DNA of 41,859 nucleotides from Desulfuromonadales bacterium (GTDB taxonomy: Bacteria; Desulfobacterota; Desulfuromonadia; Desulfuromonadales; JAAXQG01): NCBI GenBank assembly GCA_012974445.1, contig JAAXQG010000056.1, forward strand, positions 1-41,859, given 5' to 3'. The notes below the pieces were generated by a model, which was not told the origin of the DNA, did not search any database, and saw nothing but the letters and a program-made list of their open reading frames with translations. Below, in pieces: positions 33,713-41,833 of this stretch. The position numbers were made by a program, and so were the translations under genes. Each line of letters begins with the position of its first letter. Position 1 is the first letter of the stretch.

Positions 33713-35209
33713 TCAGTGGATCGCGCAGGCGATACAGGGATCGAAGGAGCGAACCACACGGGCGACCTCCATTCCTTCGTTCGCAGGCTCGATGGGCGTG
33801 TCCAGAAGGGCGGCCTCGACGGGACCGGGGCTGGTCTCGGAGCTGCGGGGCGAAAAATTCCAGGTGCTCGGCACCACCGACTGGTAATGGGAGATGCGGC
33901 CCTTCTCAACTTTCAACCAGTGCCCCAGAGCTCCCCGAGGGGCTTCGGTGAGCCCTTCGCCCTGACCATCCGCCTGGAATTCGTAGGGGGTCACCGAAGC
34001 CTTGCCCGGCTCCAGCTCGTCGAGCCAGGTTTCCATGCGCCGGGCAACCAGACGCGCCTCCAGGGCTCGGGCGGCGTGACGGCCCAGCACACTATCGAGC
34101 TGTGCAGCCTTAAGCCCCGTTGCAGCCAGCAAGCCGTCAACCTCAGTGCGCACCTCAGGCATCCCCTGATGATAGGCCACCAGAATCCTTGCCAGAGGAC
34201 CGACCTCAAAAGCCTCGCCTGCGTAGCGCGGCGCCTTGATCCAGGTGTAGGCATCAGCCTTGCCGCTCTGGGGTACGGTGCTGCCCATCGATGGATGAGC
34301 GGTATCCCCCTCATAACGGCTGAAGGCCAGCTCTTCGGTGATTTTCGAGCTGTCCAGGGAGGCATAGCGGCCATTGGCCACAGTCCCCGAGGGGAGGTAG
34401 ATGCCCCGGGATTCTTCAAAAACGCCATAACTCAGGAAGCGCCCCACCCCCTTGCCGATATCGGCGTATCCACTGTAATGGCGAGCCGCAAGGAGCACAT
34501 CAGGAATGTAGACGTTCTCGATGAAGCGACTGACAAGACGCAGACGGGAGCGGAAGTTTTCCACCTCTTCGACGTCAACACCACAGGTAACCCCGCCGGG
34601 GACCAGAGAGGCTGTATGAGGCATCTTGCCGCCGAAGATTGCCGCCATGCGGTGAGCTTCCTGGCGGACCTCAAGGGCTTCAAGGTAATGAGTCAGCGCC
34701 CCGATGTTCCAGTCGGTATCAGCCGCGTAGTCGCCAGGAATACGGGGAAGAAAAGGGGCCAGAGGAAGGACGCGGTTCGAGGCAAGCTCCTGAGAAGCCC
34801 AGGCCTTGACCTCCTTCAGCACAGGATCTTTTCCCTGATAGGCCAGGATTTTTTTCACATCCACAAAATCCAGGGCCGCCAGCTGGTAAAAATGCAGTAT
34901 ATGACTCTGCAGGAAATTGGCCCCCAGGGTCAGGCTGCGTAAAAGTCGTCCATTGCGACTAGGGGTAATCCCCAACGCCCCTTCCACCGCCAGACAGGAC
35001 GCCACCGCGTGACTGACGGGGCAAACGCCGCAGATGCGCTGAGTGATGACCGGAGCGTCAAAGGGATCGCGCCCGCTAAGAATAGACTCAAACCCCCGGA
35101 ACATCTCTCCCTTGCTCCAAGCCTCGGCTACCTTGCCTTGCTCCGTGCGCACATCAATGCGCAAGTGCCCCTCGATCCTTGTGAGGGGGTCCAAAACCAG
35201 TTTTGCCAT
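33713..35209 (-). CDS. [NiFe]-hydrogenase large subunit without C-terminal extension
   Basis: This 498-residue protein carries both Ni-Fe binding motifs: L1 RICGVCPVSHA with C60 and C63, and L2 DPCIACAIH with C492, C495 and the final His498. The stop codon comes directly after that histidine. Most large subunits carry 10-30 further residues that a dedicated protease removes after nickel insertion; H2-sensing HoxC/HupV proteins and some group 4 enzymes lack them, as here. ATG at 35209 is chosen for its AAGGAG 7 nt upstream, giving the typical MAKLVLDPLTRIEGHL start. It would be co-exported with the Tat-bearing small subunit. No hyp, protease or cytochrome b gene lies in the window, so maturation genes must be elsewhere. 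Confidence 0.95.
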   Translation of the reverse strand: MAKLVLDPLTRIEGHLRIDVRTEQGKVAEAWSKGEMFRGFESILSGRDPFDAPVITQRICGVCPVSHAVASCLAVEGALGITPSRNGRLLRSLTLGANFLQSHILHFYQLAALDFVDVKKILAYQGKDPVLKEVKAWASQELASNRVLPLAPFLPRIPGDYAADTDWNIGALTHYLEALEVRQEAHRMAAIFGGKMPHTASLVPGGVTCGVDVEEVENFRSRLRLVSRFIENVYIPDVLLAARHYSGYADIGKGVGRFLSYGVFEESRGIYLPSGTVANGRYASLDSSKITEELAFSRYEGDTAHPSMGSTVPQSGKADAYTWIKAPRYAGEAFEVGPLARILVAYHQGMPEVRTEVDGLLAATGLKAAQLDSVLGRHAARALEARLVARRMETWLDELEPGKASVTPYEFQADGQGEGLTEAPRGALGHWLKVEKGRISHYQSVVPSTWNFSPRSSETSPGPVEAALLDTPIEPANEGMEVARVVRSFDPCIACAIH

Positions 35210-35704
35210 AAAGAACTCCTTTGCAGTCATTGCATATTGAATACATGTTGAAACGAATTTAAGTTGCCCTGATCTTCCCGCAAGCGAAAGCAGCGTTCGG
35301 GGTAATCGTCAGTACAAAGAGCTTCGGTGATTATAGGGTTGCTGCTCAGCAAACACATATAAGTATCACTCCAGCGTTAATGGAGCGTTAATACCGATTC
35401 AACTATTCAGATACCTGTCTGGGCAAAAATGAGCACGCCAGAATTGTGTCAACCAGAGGTGCCCAAAAATCGAAGCCGCTGGAGATCGGTGTCATCCAAA
35501 AATCTAAATAATGCCCATCTAATCACCTCAGTCCAACCTAACAGAAAACAAAACTTATTATAATATCACATTCTCCCACACCAACATTTGACACATTTCC
35601 TCCAAAAGTCTCTCGAGGGCAGGCCCTATGTCTTTGAAATAGACTCCATTGCCTGCTATGCTTTGCGCTTTCTTAAATTCAGCCTCTGCGTCTTCGGAGA
35701 ATCT
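35210..35704. other. 495-bp divergent intergenic region between hydrogenase and larB
   Basis: This region separates the minus-strand hydrogenase-chemoreceptor operon from the plus-strand larB operon and should contain both promoters. Visible elements are a direct repeat (35373-35392) with a TATAAT facing the hydrogenase (35335-35330), and a TATAAT facing larB (35559-35564) without a recognisable -35. No sigma-54 site of proper spacing was found. No gene was recognised; an in-frame extension of larB back to 35588 lacks support. Confidence 0.6.
35330..35392 (-). promoter_or_regulatory. candidate activator-dependent promoter of the hydrogenase operon
   Basis: On the minus strand ATTAACGCT occurs twice in tandem with an 11-bp period (35392-35384 and 35381-35373). 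About 38 bp downstream lies a perfect TATAAT (35335-35330) with no good -35. The repeats centre near -60 relative to the predicted start, the position where an activator dimer or tandem monomers would sit. The binding protein is unknown. This is an inference from layout. Confidence 0.3.
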
Positions 35705-36466
35705 ATGAATCCCAGCGATCTTAAACATCTGCTCAGCGCCCTCTCGCGCGGCGACCTCAGCGTCGACGAGGGGATGGAGCGCCTGAAAACCCTGCCTTTC
35801 GAGGATCTGGGCGTGGCCACCGTCGACCACCACCGGGCGCTGCGTCAGGGGGCCCCCGAGGTCGTCTTCGGGCAGGGCAAATCCATCGACCAGCTGCTGC
35901 TCATCACTGAAGCTATGGCCAAACACAAGAGCGACATCCTGATCACTCGCCTCGATGCTGAAAAGGGTGCGGCGCTCTGTGAGCGCTTTCCCGAAGGGGA
36001 ATTTGACGAGCTGGCACGAACATTCGTGCTTCGACAGTCCCCGGAAGAAATCAAGGGCTACGGGACCATTCTGGTGATCTGCGCAGGCACTTCCGACCTG
36101 CCCGTGGCGCGGGAGGCGGCCGTGACGGCTCGGGCACTGGGGCACGAAGTGGAAGAGATAGCCGATGTGGGCGTGGCTGGTCTGCACCGCCTGCTGGCAA
36201 AATCGGAAAATCTGAACCGCGCTGCGGTGATCATCGTGGTGGCGGGGATGGAAGGGGCTCTGCCCTCGGTGGTGGGAGGACTCGTCTCTGTGCCGGTCAT
36301 CGCCGTACCCACCTCGGTGGGGTACGGCGCGGCCTTCGGCGGCACGGCGGCACTTTTGGGAATGCTCAACTCCTGCGCCAGCGGGCTTACGGTGGTGAAT
36401 ATCGACAACGGATTCGGCGCGGGCTTTGCCGCTCATCGCATCAACGCCCGGCGCGAGACGCCATGA
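35705..36466 (+). CDS. larB: LarB, nickel-pincer nucleotide cofactor synthesis (carboxylase)
   Basis: This 253-residue protein carboxylates and hydrolyses nicotinic acid adenine dinucleotide to pyridinium-3,5-biscarboxylic acid mononucleotide, the first step to the nickel-pincer cofactor. Family marks are YxxLxxVDHHRALRQG-like sequence (here FEDLGVATVDHHRALRQG near 37-54), PEVVFGQGKS, and the PurE-like C-terminal half with VICAGTSDLPVAREA, VPVIAVPTSVGYGAAFGG and NIDNGFGAG. ATG at 35705 is chosen because GGAG lies about 6 nt upstream and homologues start there. It overlaps larC by 4 bp (ATGA). LarE is not in the window. The cofactor was first described in lactate racemase, but wide distribution of larBC implies other enzymes. 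Confidence 0.92.
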   Translation: MNPSDLKHLLSALSRGDLSVDEGMERLKTLPFEDLGVATVDHHRALRQGAPEVVFGQGKSIDQLLLITEAMAKHKSDILITRLDAEKGAALCERFPEGEFDELARTFVLRQSPEEIKGYGTILVICAGTSDLPVAREAAVTARALGHEVEEIADVGVAGLHRLLAKSENLNRAAVIIVVAGMEGALPSVVGGLVSVPVIAVPTSVGYGAAFGGTAALLGMLNSCASGLTVVNIDNGFGAGFAAHRINARRETP

Positions 36467-37644
36467 GGATCCTCTATCTCGACGCCTTCAGCGGCATCTC
36501 CGGCGACATGTTTCTGGGGCTGGCCCTGGATCTGGGGTTGGATCTTGCGCAACTGAAAAACGAGCTGTCACGGCTGCCCTTCGAAGGCTATCGCCTGAGC
36601 GCCGAGCGTCAGCTGCGTCAGGGAATCAGCGGCACCTACCTGAGTGTCGAGGCCGAAGACGATCATCCCCATCGGCACTGGCGGGACATCGACGCCATGC
36701 TCGAAGCCAGCAACCTGCACCCCGATGACAAAAAACTTTCGAGAAGACTCTTTAGCCGCATCGCCCAGGCGGAAGGCAAAATTCACGGCATCGCTCCGGA
36801 GAAGGTGCATTTTCACGAGGTAGGGGCCGTCGACTCCATCATCGATCTGGTGGGGGCCGCAGTAAGCCTGCGCCTGCTGGGGGTGCAGAAGCTGATCTGC
36901 TCTCCCCTGCCGCTGGGACGGGGCCTTGTGCAGTGCGCCCACGGCAGCTTCCCCCTGCCCGCCCCGGCCACCCTGGAGCTTTTACGCGGGGCGCCGGTGC
37001 TGCCCGACGACTGCGACAAGGAGCTGGTCACCCCCACGGGGGCAGCCATCGCCGCGGAGCTGGGCAGTTTCGAAGCCATGCCAGCCATGAAGCTCTCGGC
37101 GGTGGGATACGGCCTGGGCACCCGCCATCTTCAGGATCGCCCCAACGTACTGCGGGGGATGCTGGGGGAGATCGACAGCCCTGCGGGGCTGGAGACGGAC
37201 CGGATCTCCGTGCTGGAGACCCACCTGGACGACTGCCCCGGAGAATGGATGGGAGCACTGTGCCAGCAGCTCATGGAAGCCGGGGCCCTGGATGCGGCCA
37301 TTGCCCCCCTGACCATGAAGAAGGGACGCCCCGGCTTTGCGCTTACGGTGCTTTGCGAATTGGGGCGGGAGAAGGAGCTGGCCGAACTGATCCTTAGGGG
37401 CAGCAGCGCCATCGGAGTGCGCTTTTCTCAGAGCCGCCGCTTCAAGCTGAACCGGCAATGCGCAGAAATCGAGCTGGAAGGTTCCCGGATAAGGGTCAAG
37501 CTCATCAGCCTGGGGGATGAGCCCCTGCGTATCACCCCTGAATTTGACGACTGCCAGAGGCTCGCCCGCACGCTGGGACGCCCCCTGCCCGAGATTTACC
37601 GCCGGGTGGAGCTGGCCGCCGCCCATCTTCTGAACCTGCAATAA
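36463..37644 (+). CDS. larC: LarC, nickel insertase of the nickel-pincer cofactor
   Basis: This 393-residue protein inserts nickel into the thiolated pincer nucleotide using CTP. It starts with the family's ILYLDAFSGISGDMFLGLALDLG-like sequence, has a His-rich segment DDHPHRHW near 66-73, EKVHFHEVGAVDSIIDLVGAA near 115-135, and TPTGAAI near 191-197; the LarC2 part follows (ETHLDDCPGEWMG, LTMKKGRPGF). It is one continuous frame, unlike the split larC1/larC2 of Lactobacillus. Translation is coupled to larB (ATGA). pgpA begins 18 bp downstream. Confidence 0.94.
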   Translation: MRILYLDAFSGISGDMFLGLALDLGLDLAQLKNELSRLPFEGYRLSAERQLRQGISGTYLSVEAEDDHPHRHWRDIDAMLEASNLHPDDKKLSRRLFSRIAQAEGKIHGIAPEKVHFHEVGAVDSIIDLVGAAVSLRLLGVQKLICSPLPLGRGLVQCAHGSFPLPAPATLELLRGAPVLPDDCDKELVTPTGAAIAAELGSFEAMPAMKLSAVGYGLGTRHLQDRPNVLRGMLGEIDSPAGLETDRISVLETHLDDCPGEWMGALCQQLMEAGALDAAIAPLTMKKGRPGFALTVLCELGREKELAELILRGSSAIGVRFSQSRRFKLNRQCAEIELEGSRIRVKLISLGDEPLRITPEFDDCQRLARTLGRPLPEIYRRVELAAAHLLNLQ

Positions 37645-37662
37645 AAGGATTTCTAAAACCCT

Positions 37663-38112
37663 ATGCGACGTTTTATTTTGTGCCTCTCCAGCAATTTCGG
37701 TCTCGGCTACGCTCCGGTAGCCTCAGGGACCTTCGGTACCCTGGCTGGAATCCCCGCCTTCTGGCTCATGGCGAACTTACCCGCCCCTCTTCAACTGCTG
37801 AGCCTGGCGGCCTTGATCGCCCTGTCCTGCTGGCTCTCGCAGAAGGCTGGGGAGTATTACGGCGTGGTGGACGACGGACGCATCGTGGTGGATGAGCTGG
37901 CAGGCTACATGGTCACCGTGGCGCTGCTGCCTTTTACCTGGCCGGCAGCTATCCTGGGTTTTTTCTGGTTCCGCCTCTTCGACATCACCAAACCGCAACC
38001 GGCCCGCTACTTTGATCGCCAGGTGAAAAACGGCATCGGCGTCACCATGGACGATGTGGTCGCTGGCATCTATGCGGCTATCGCCCTGCGACTCTGCCTG
38101 TATTTCCTTTAA
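37663..38112 (+). CDS. pgpA: phosphatidylglycerophosphatase A
   Basis: This 149-residue membrane protein removes phosphate from phosphatidylglycerol phosphate. It shows the family's FGLGYAPVASGTFGTLAG (12-29), the acidic IVVDELAGYMV (about 74-84), FRLFDITKPQPARYFDR (about 103-119) and GVTMDDVVAGIYAA (about 125-138). Three to four hydrophobic segments are visible. It lies 18 bp after larC and 18 bp before cinA in one tight operon. Confidence 0.96.
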   Translation: MRRFILCLSSNFGLGYAPVASGTFGTLAGIPAFWLMANLPAPLQLLSLAALIALSCWLSQKAGEYYGVVDDGRIVVDELAGYMVTVALLPFTWPAAILGFFWFRLFDITKPQPARYFDRQVKNGIGVTMDDVVAGIYAAIALRLCLYFL

Positions 38113-38130
38113 CTCTGAGAGACGACTATC

Positions 38131-39363
38131 ATGGCTCTTGATCTTGCCATTTTGACCATCGGAGACGAGCTGCTCAGCGGCGAGATATCCGACACCAACA
38201 CCCGTCGCATCGCCGGGCACCTGGCCTCCAGGGGCTGGCGCATCGCCGAGGCTCGTACCGTTGCCGATCGCAACGCCGACATCGCCCAGGCCCTGATCAC
38301 CATGGCCGGAGAGCGCGATGCCGTCATCGTCACCGGGGGGCTCGGCCCCACGGAGGATGATCGCACCGCCCGGGCCGCCGCCGAGGCCTTTGCACTGCGC
38401 CTGACACCCAGCAACGAAGCCCTGGTTCAGATTCGGGCCTACTTCGAAGAGCGAGGCAGAGTTATGGCTCCCGCCAACGAAAAGCAGGCCCTGCTGCCCA
38501 AAGGCACCGAGGTGCTGCCCAACAGTTGCGGCACGGCTCCAGGTTTTTCTCTCAACTACGGCGATACTCTCTTTTACTTCCTTCCGGGAGTTCCCATCGA
38601 GATGGAGACGATGCTCCTGGAGCAGGTTCTGCCCAGGGTGCAGCAGAAGTTCCCCAAGGCCGCCGCGCTACGGGAGCGGCACATCCGGATTTTCGGTCTC
38701 TCCGAGCCCAAGGTGGAAGAGCTGCTCACCAGCCGCCCCATGCCGCCGGGCATCGAACTAGGTTTCGGTGTCGATTATCCCCTGGTCATCGTCAAACTCA
38801 GGGGCAGCGACGAAGCCCTGCTGGACAGGATGGCCGCCAACGTCGAGCGACTGCTGGCGCGCTTCGTGGCCGCCCGGGGGGATCAGAGCCCCGCGGCCTA
38901 TATGGGGGAACTGCTCCGCGGCAAAGGCAAACGTCTGGCGCTGGCCGAATCCTGCACCGGCGGGCTCATCGCGCAGATGATCACCGATGCTCCCGGCGCC
39001 TCCGACTACTTCATCGGCGCCGCCGTCACCTACCACAACAAGGCCAAACAAGCATGGCTCGGCGTCCCGCCTGAGCTGCTCGATACCCATGGAGCCGTAA
39101 GCGCCCCCTGCGCCGAAGCCATGGCTCTGGGAATGCTGCGGACCTCCGGAGCCGACCTGGCCCTGGCAGTCACCGGCATTGCGGGCCCCGATGGTGGCAG
39201 CGAAGAAAAACCCGTAGGCACCGTCTTTATCGCTCTGGCCTGCCGGGGCGGGGATCCGGTGCGGGTGCAGCAATTCGAGTTTGGTGGCGACCGTCACAAG
39301 GTTCGTCGCATGACGGCCCACATGGCCATCGACTGGGTGCGACAGAACCTGCTTCAGAGCTAA
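38131..39363 (+). CDS. cinA: CinA-family nicotinamide-nucleotide amidase / competence-damage protein
   Basis: This 410-residue protein has an N-terminal MoaB/MogA-like domain (about 1-170; ILTIGDELLSGEISDTNT, TGGLGPTEDDRTA) and a C-terminal PncC-type amidase domain (about 250-408; LAESCTGGLIAQMITDAPGAS, AVTGIAGPDGGSEEKPVG). The family deamidates NMN in pyridine nucleotide salvage and hydrolyses ADP-ribose. In many bacteria cinA sits just upstream of recA; here a histidine kinase and thpR lie between. Confidence 0.95.
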   Translation: MALDLAILTIGDELLSGEISDTNTRRIAGHLASRGWRIAEARTVADRNADIAQALITMAGERDAVIVTGGLGPTEDDRTARAAAEAFALRLTPSNEALVQIRAYFEERGRVMAPANEKQALLPKGTEVLPNSCGTAPGFSLNYGDTLFYFLPGVPIEMETMLLEQVLPRVQQKFPKAAALRERHIRIFGLSEPKVEELLTSRPMPPGIELGFGVDYPLVIVKLRGSDEALLDRMAANVERLLARFVAARGDQSPAAYMGELLRGKGKRLALAESCTGGLIAQMITDAPGASDYFIGAAVTYHNKAKQAWLGVPPELLDTHGAVSAPCAEAMALGMLRTSGADLALAVTGIAGPDGGSEEKPVGTVFIALACRGGDPVRVQQFEFGGDRHKVRRMTAHMAIDWVRQNLLQS

Positions 39364-39382
39364 GGGGAAAAGGGAGTTCACC

Positions 39383-41203
39383 ATGACAGCAAGATCAAGG
39401 CGCTCCCTGTACAGTCTCCGAAATTCGAACCCCTCTGTGCCAAGACGCCGCAGCCAGAAGCAATGTTCACGACTGGATCAGGCCATTGAACTGGCTTCAA
39501 GTCGCTACCACAGCCTGCTGCACCACACCAGCGATGCCGTCTTCCTCATCGATCCCGACAGCGGCCAGCCTCTGGAGATCAACCCCGAAGGGGAAAAAAT
39601 CCTGGGATACAGCCAGTCCCAGCTCCAGACATTGAAGCTCTCGGACATCTTCGCCTCCCGGGAGAAGAGACGCTACCTGAGTCTCTTGGGGCGCACCCTG
39701 CGCGATGGGGAAGCCCAGGAGCAGAATCTGCGGATGCGGCGCAAAGACGGCAGCAAACGCAGCATCCACGTCCGCGCCCGGCTGCTGCATCTGGGAGGCG
39801 AGACCCTGGTGCTGGGCATTCTCAGGGACCTCACCGGCACCCGGCAGACCCAGGAGCGACTGCTCCAGAAGAACCTCAATCTTCAGCTGCTCAACCGCAT
39901 CGTCCACCAGGTCTCCGGGGATCTCGATCTGGATACCATGCTCGAGAATATCCTCACGACCCTGCTTTCGACCTTTGAGGCCGACGGCGGAGGCGTCTAT
40001 CTCAAGGCCTCCGAAAGTAAGGAACTCGAGCTCTGTGCCGAGCAGGGAATCGACCCGGAGCTCCGAGCGCAGATAGCCTGCGTCCTGCCCGGACAGGGGC
40101 TCATCGGTCGCACCGCCAGCACCGGGCAGCCCCGCTTTTCTACTCAGCTGAGCAAAGACCCCAGATTGCTGCACCCCGCCGTCATCGCACGGGGCTGGCG
40201 AAGCTTCCAGGCGGTTCCCCTGATCGCTCGCGGCGAAACCCTCGGAGTGCTTTTCTTCTTCTATCTTCGGGAGAGAATTTTAACCCGCGAAGAGGTGGAG
40301 CTGCTTTTGAACATAGGGCGCCAGGCCGGCTCGGCCGTGGAGAGGGCCGAGCTGTTCGAGACCATCAAGCTGCAACACCAGGTGGCCGAGGCCGGACACC
40401 GGGAGCTGGCCCGACTCGAGAGAATGAAGACCAACTTTCTGGCCATGGCCTCCCATGAGCTGCGCACCCCCACCACCTGCGTCCTGGCCGGGGCGGAACT
40501 GCTCAAGGAAAAACTCGATGAGACGCAGAATCCTGAGGCCTCAAAAATCCTGAGGGTCATCCACGAAGGGGGACTTAGGCTGCAGCACATCATCACCGAG
40601 ACCCTTGAGGTCGCCCGCATCGAATCGCGCGGCCTGGAGCTTCACCCTCAGCGGATCAACTTGCCCGAACTCCTTACCCAGGTCTGCCTGCAGTCCCGCA
40701 AAAACATGGATGAGCGGGGGCTGCGCCTGATCCAGGGCCCCACCGCCTGCCCTCCGACTCTTCGGGCCGACCCCCATCATCTTCACCGAACCCTGAACCG
40801 GCTGCTGGAAAACGCCCTGAAAGCCACTCCCACGGGGGGAGAAATCCATCTCGGAGCCCGAATGATCCGAGAGCAGGAGCTGGAAACCCGAGCACAGATC
40901 CTTGAACGCTTCCGCCCCGGGTTTCTGGTTCCAGGGCGAAAGCGTGAATTTGTCTGCATCGAGCTTCGGGATACCGGCATCGGCATCGAAGCGGAAGAGC
41001 AGCTGCGTATTTTCGACAAGTTTTACGAAATCGGCGACTTCACCCAGCACTACAGCTCCCGCACCGCCTTCGGCGGAAAAGGGGTAGGGTTGGGGCTGTC
41101 TCTGGTGCGGGGGGTCATCGAGGCCCACGACGGAATGGTCTGGATGGAGCCCCCGGCCGATGGCGGCCCTGGAAGCTGTTTCCATCTGCTGCTGCCGCTG
41201 TGA
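39383..41203 (+). CDS. soluble PAS-GAF sensor histidine kinase
   Basis: This 606-residue protein has a PAS domain (about 40-155; DAVFLIDPDSGQPLEINPEG, with a PAC-like GTRQTQERL end), a GAF domain (about 165-325; ADGGGVYLKAS, LPGQGLIGRTASTGQPR) and a histidine kinase core. The H box is MASHELRTP with His358, the N box has Asn477, G1 is DTGIG (530-534) and G2 is GKGVGLGL (565-572). A roughly 30-residue charged insertion lies between the N and G1 boxes. No membrane segment is visible, so it senses a cytoplasmic signal. No response-regulator gene is adjacent. GGGAG precedes the ATG. It lies 19 bp after cinA and 18 bp before thpR. Confidence 0.94.
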   Translation: MTARSRRSLYSLRNSNPSVPRRRSQKQCSRLDQAIELASSRYHSLLHHTSDAVFLIDPDSGQPLEINPEGEKILGYSQSQLQTLKLSDIFASREKRRYLSLLGRTLRDGEAQEQNLRMRRKDGSKRSIHVRARLLHLGGETLVLGILRDLTGTRQTQERLLQKNLNLQLLNRIVHQVSGDLDLDTMLENILTTLLSTFEADGGGVYLKASESKELELCAEQGIDPELRAQIACVLPGQGLIGRTASTGQPRFSTQLSKDPRLLHPAVIARGWRSFQAVPLIARGETLGVLFFFYLRERILTREEVELLLNIGRQAGSAVERAELFETIKLQHQVAEAGHRELARLERMKTNFLAMASHELRTPTTCVLAGAELLKEKLDETQNPEASKILRVIHEGGLRLQHIITETLEVARIESRGLELHPQRINLPELLTQVCLQSRKNMDERGLRLIQGPTACPPTLRADPHHLHRTLNRLLENALKATPTGGEIHLGARMIREQELETRAQILERFRPGFLVPGRKREFVCIELRDTGIGIEAEEQLRIFDKFYEIGDFTQHYSSRTAFGGKGVGLGLSLVRGVIEAHDGMVWMEPPADGGPGSCFHLLLPL

Positions 41204-41221
41204 CATTAAAGAAGAAATGCC

Positions 41222-41779
41222 ATGGAAGAATCACATCGGGCCTTTATCGCCCTGCCCCTGCCGCAGGCGCTCATCGCAGAGATCACCAGAGTGCAACAGG
41301 CGCTGGCGCTGAGCTTTCCCGAGCTGCGCTGGAGCCGGCCAGAAACCCTGCATCTGACCCTGCGCTTCCTCGGGAATCTCACCGAAGAATCCCTTGATTG
41401 TGTCGCAAAAACTGTGCTATCCGTAGGGCTTTCGACCGCTGCATTTTCCGTGAAAATCAGCGATCTTGGCGCTTTTCCCGGCGGCCAGCACCCCCGGGTC
41501 TTCATCCTGGCTTTGGCCCCCTGCCCTGCACTCACAGATCTCCACCGGAGGCTGGAAGCGCAGCTGGAGACACTGGGTTTGCCGCCGGATCCGCGCCCCT
41601 TCAGACCGCACCTGACCCTGGGACGCGTGCACAAGAGACTCTTGAGCTCCCCACCCCCTGAAGGCTCATCTCTGGCGGAGAAGCGCTGGGAAGCCCGGGA
41701 GATGGTTCTCTACACCAGCCGCCTCACGGCGCACGGGCCCTTTCACACCCCTGTGGCTCGGGGTATTTTTCACGACTGA
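41222..41779 (+). CDS. thpR: RNA 2',3'-cyclic phosphodiesterase (LigT/ThpR)
   Basis: This 185-residue protein belongs to the 2H phosphoesterase superfamily. The two HxTx motifs are HLTLRFLG (His44, Thr46) and HLTLGRV (His130, Thr132), the latter preceded by the expected FRP. It hydrolyses 2',3'-cyclic phosphates of RNA and was first seen as a 2'-5' RNA ligase. The ATG at 41222 is followed by the conserved RAFIALPLP. The recA-like start is 54 bp downstream. Confidence 0.94.
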   Translation: MEESHRAFIALPLPQALIAEITRVQQALALSFPELRWSRPETLHLTLRFLGNLTEESLDCVAKTVLSVGLSTAAFSVKISDLGAFPGGQHPRVFILALAPCPALTDLHRRLEAQLETLGLPPDPRPFRPHLTLGRVHKRLLSSPPPEGSSLAEKRWEAREMVLYTSRLTAHGPFHTPVARGIFHD

Positions 41780-41833
41780 CTTCTCGTTTACTACTTTACT
41801 TGCATACACGGATTCTGACAGGGAGACCGACAC

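Noticed and set aside
33707-34942. Plus-strand open frame of 411 codons
   Set aside because: Antisense to the hydrogenase large subunit, which has both Ni-binding motifs.
35430-35440. Possible sigma-54 promoter of the hydrogenase operon (TGGCGTGC...TTTTTGC on the minus strand)
   Set aside because: The GG and GC elements are three bases too far apart for a -24/-12 promoter.
35588-35704. N-terminal extension of LarB
   Set aside because: The 39 extra residues are not like LarB homologues and the ATG at 35705 has a GGAG at proper distance.
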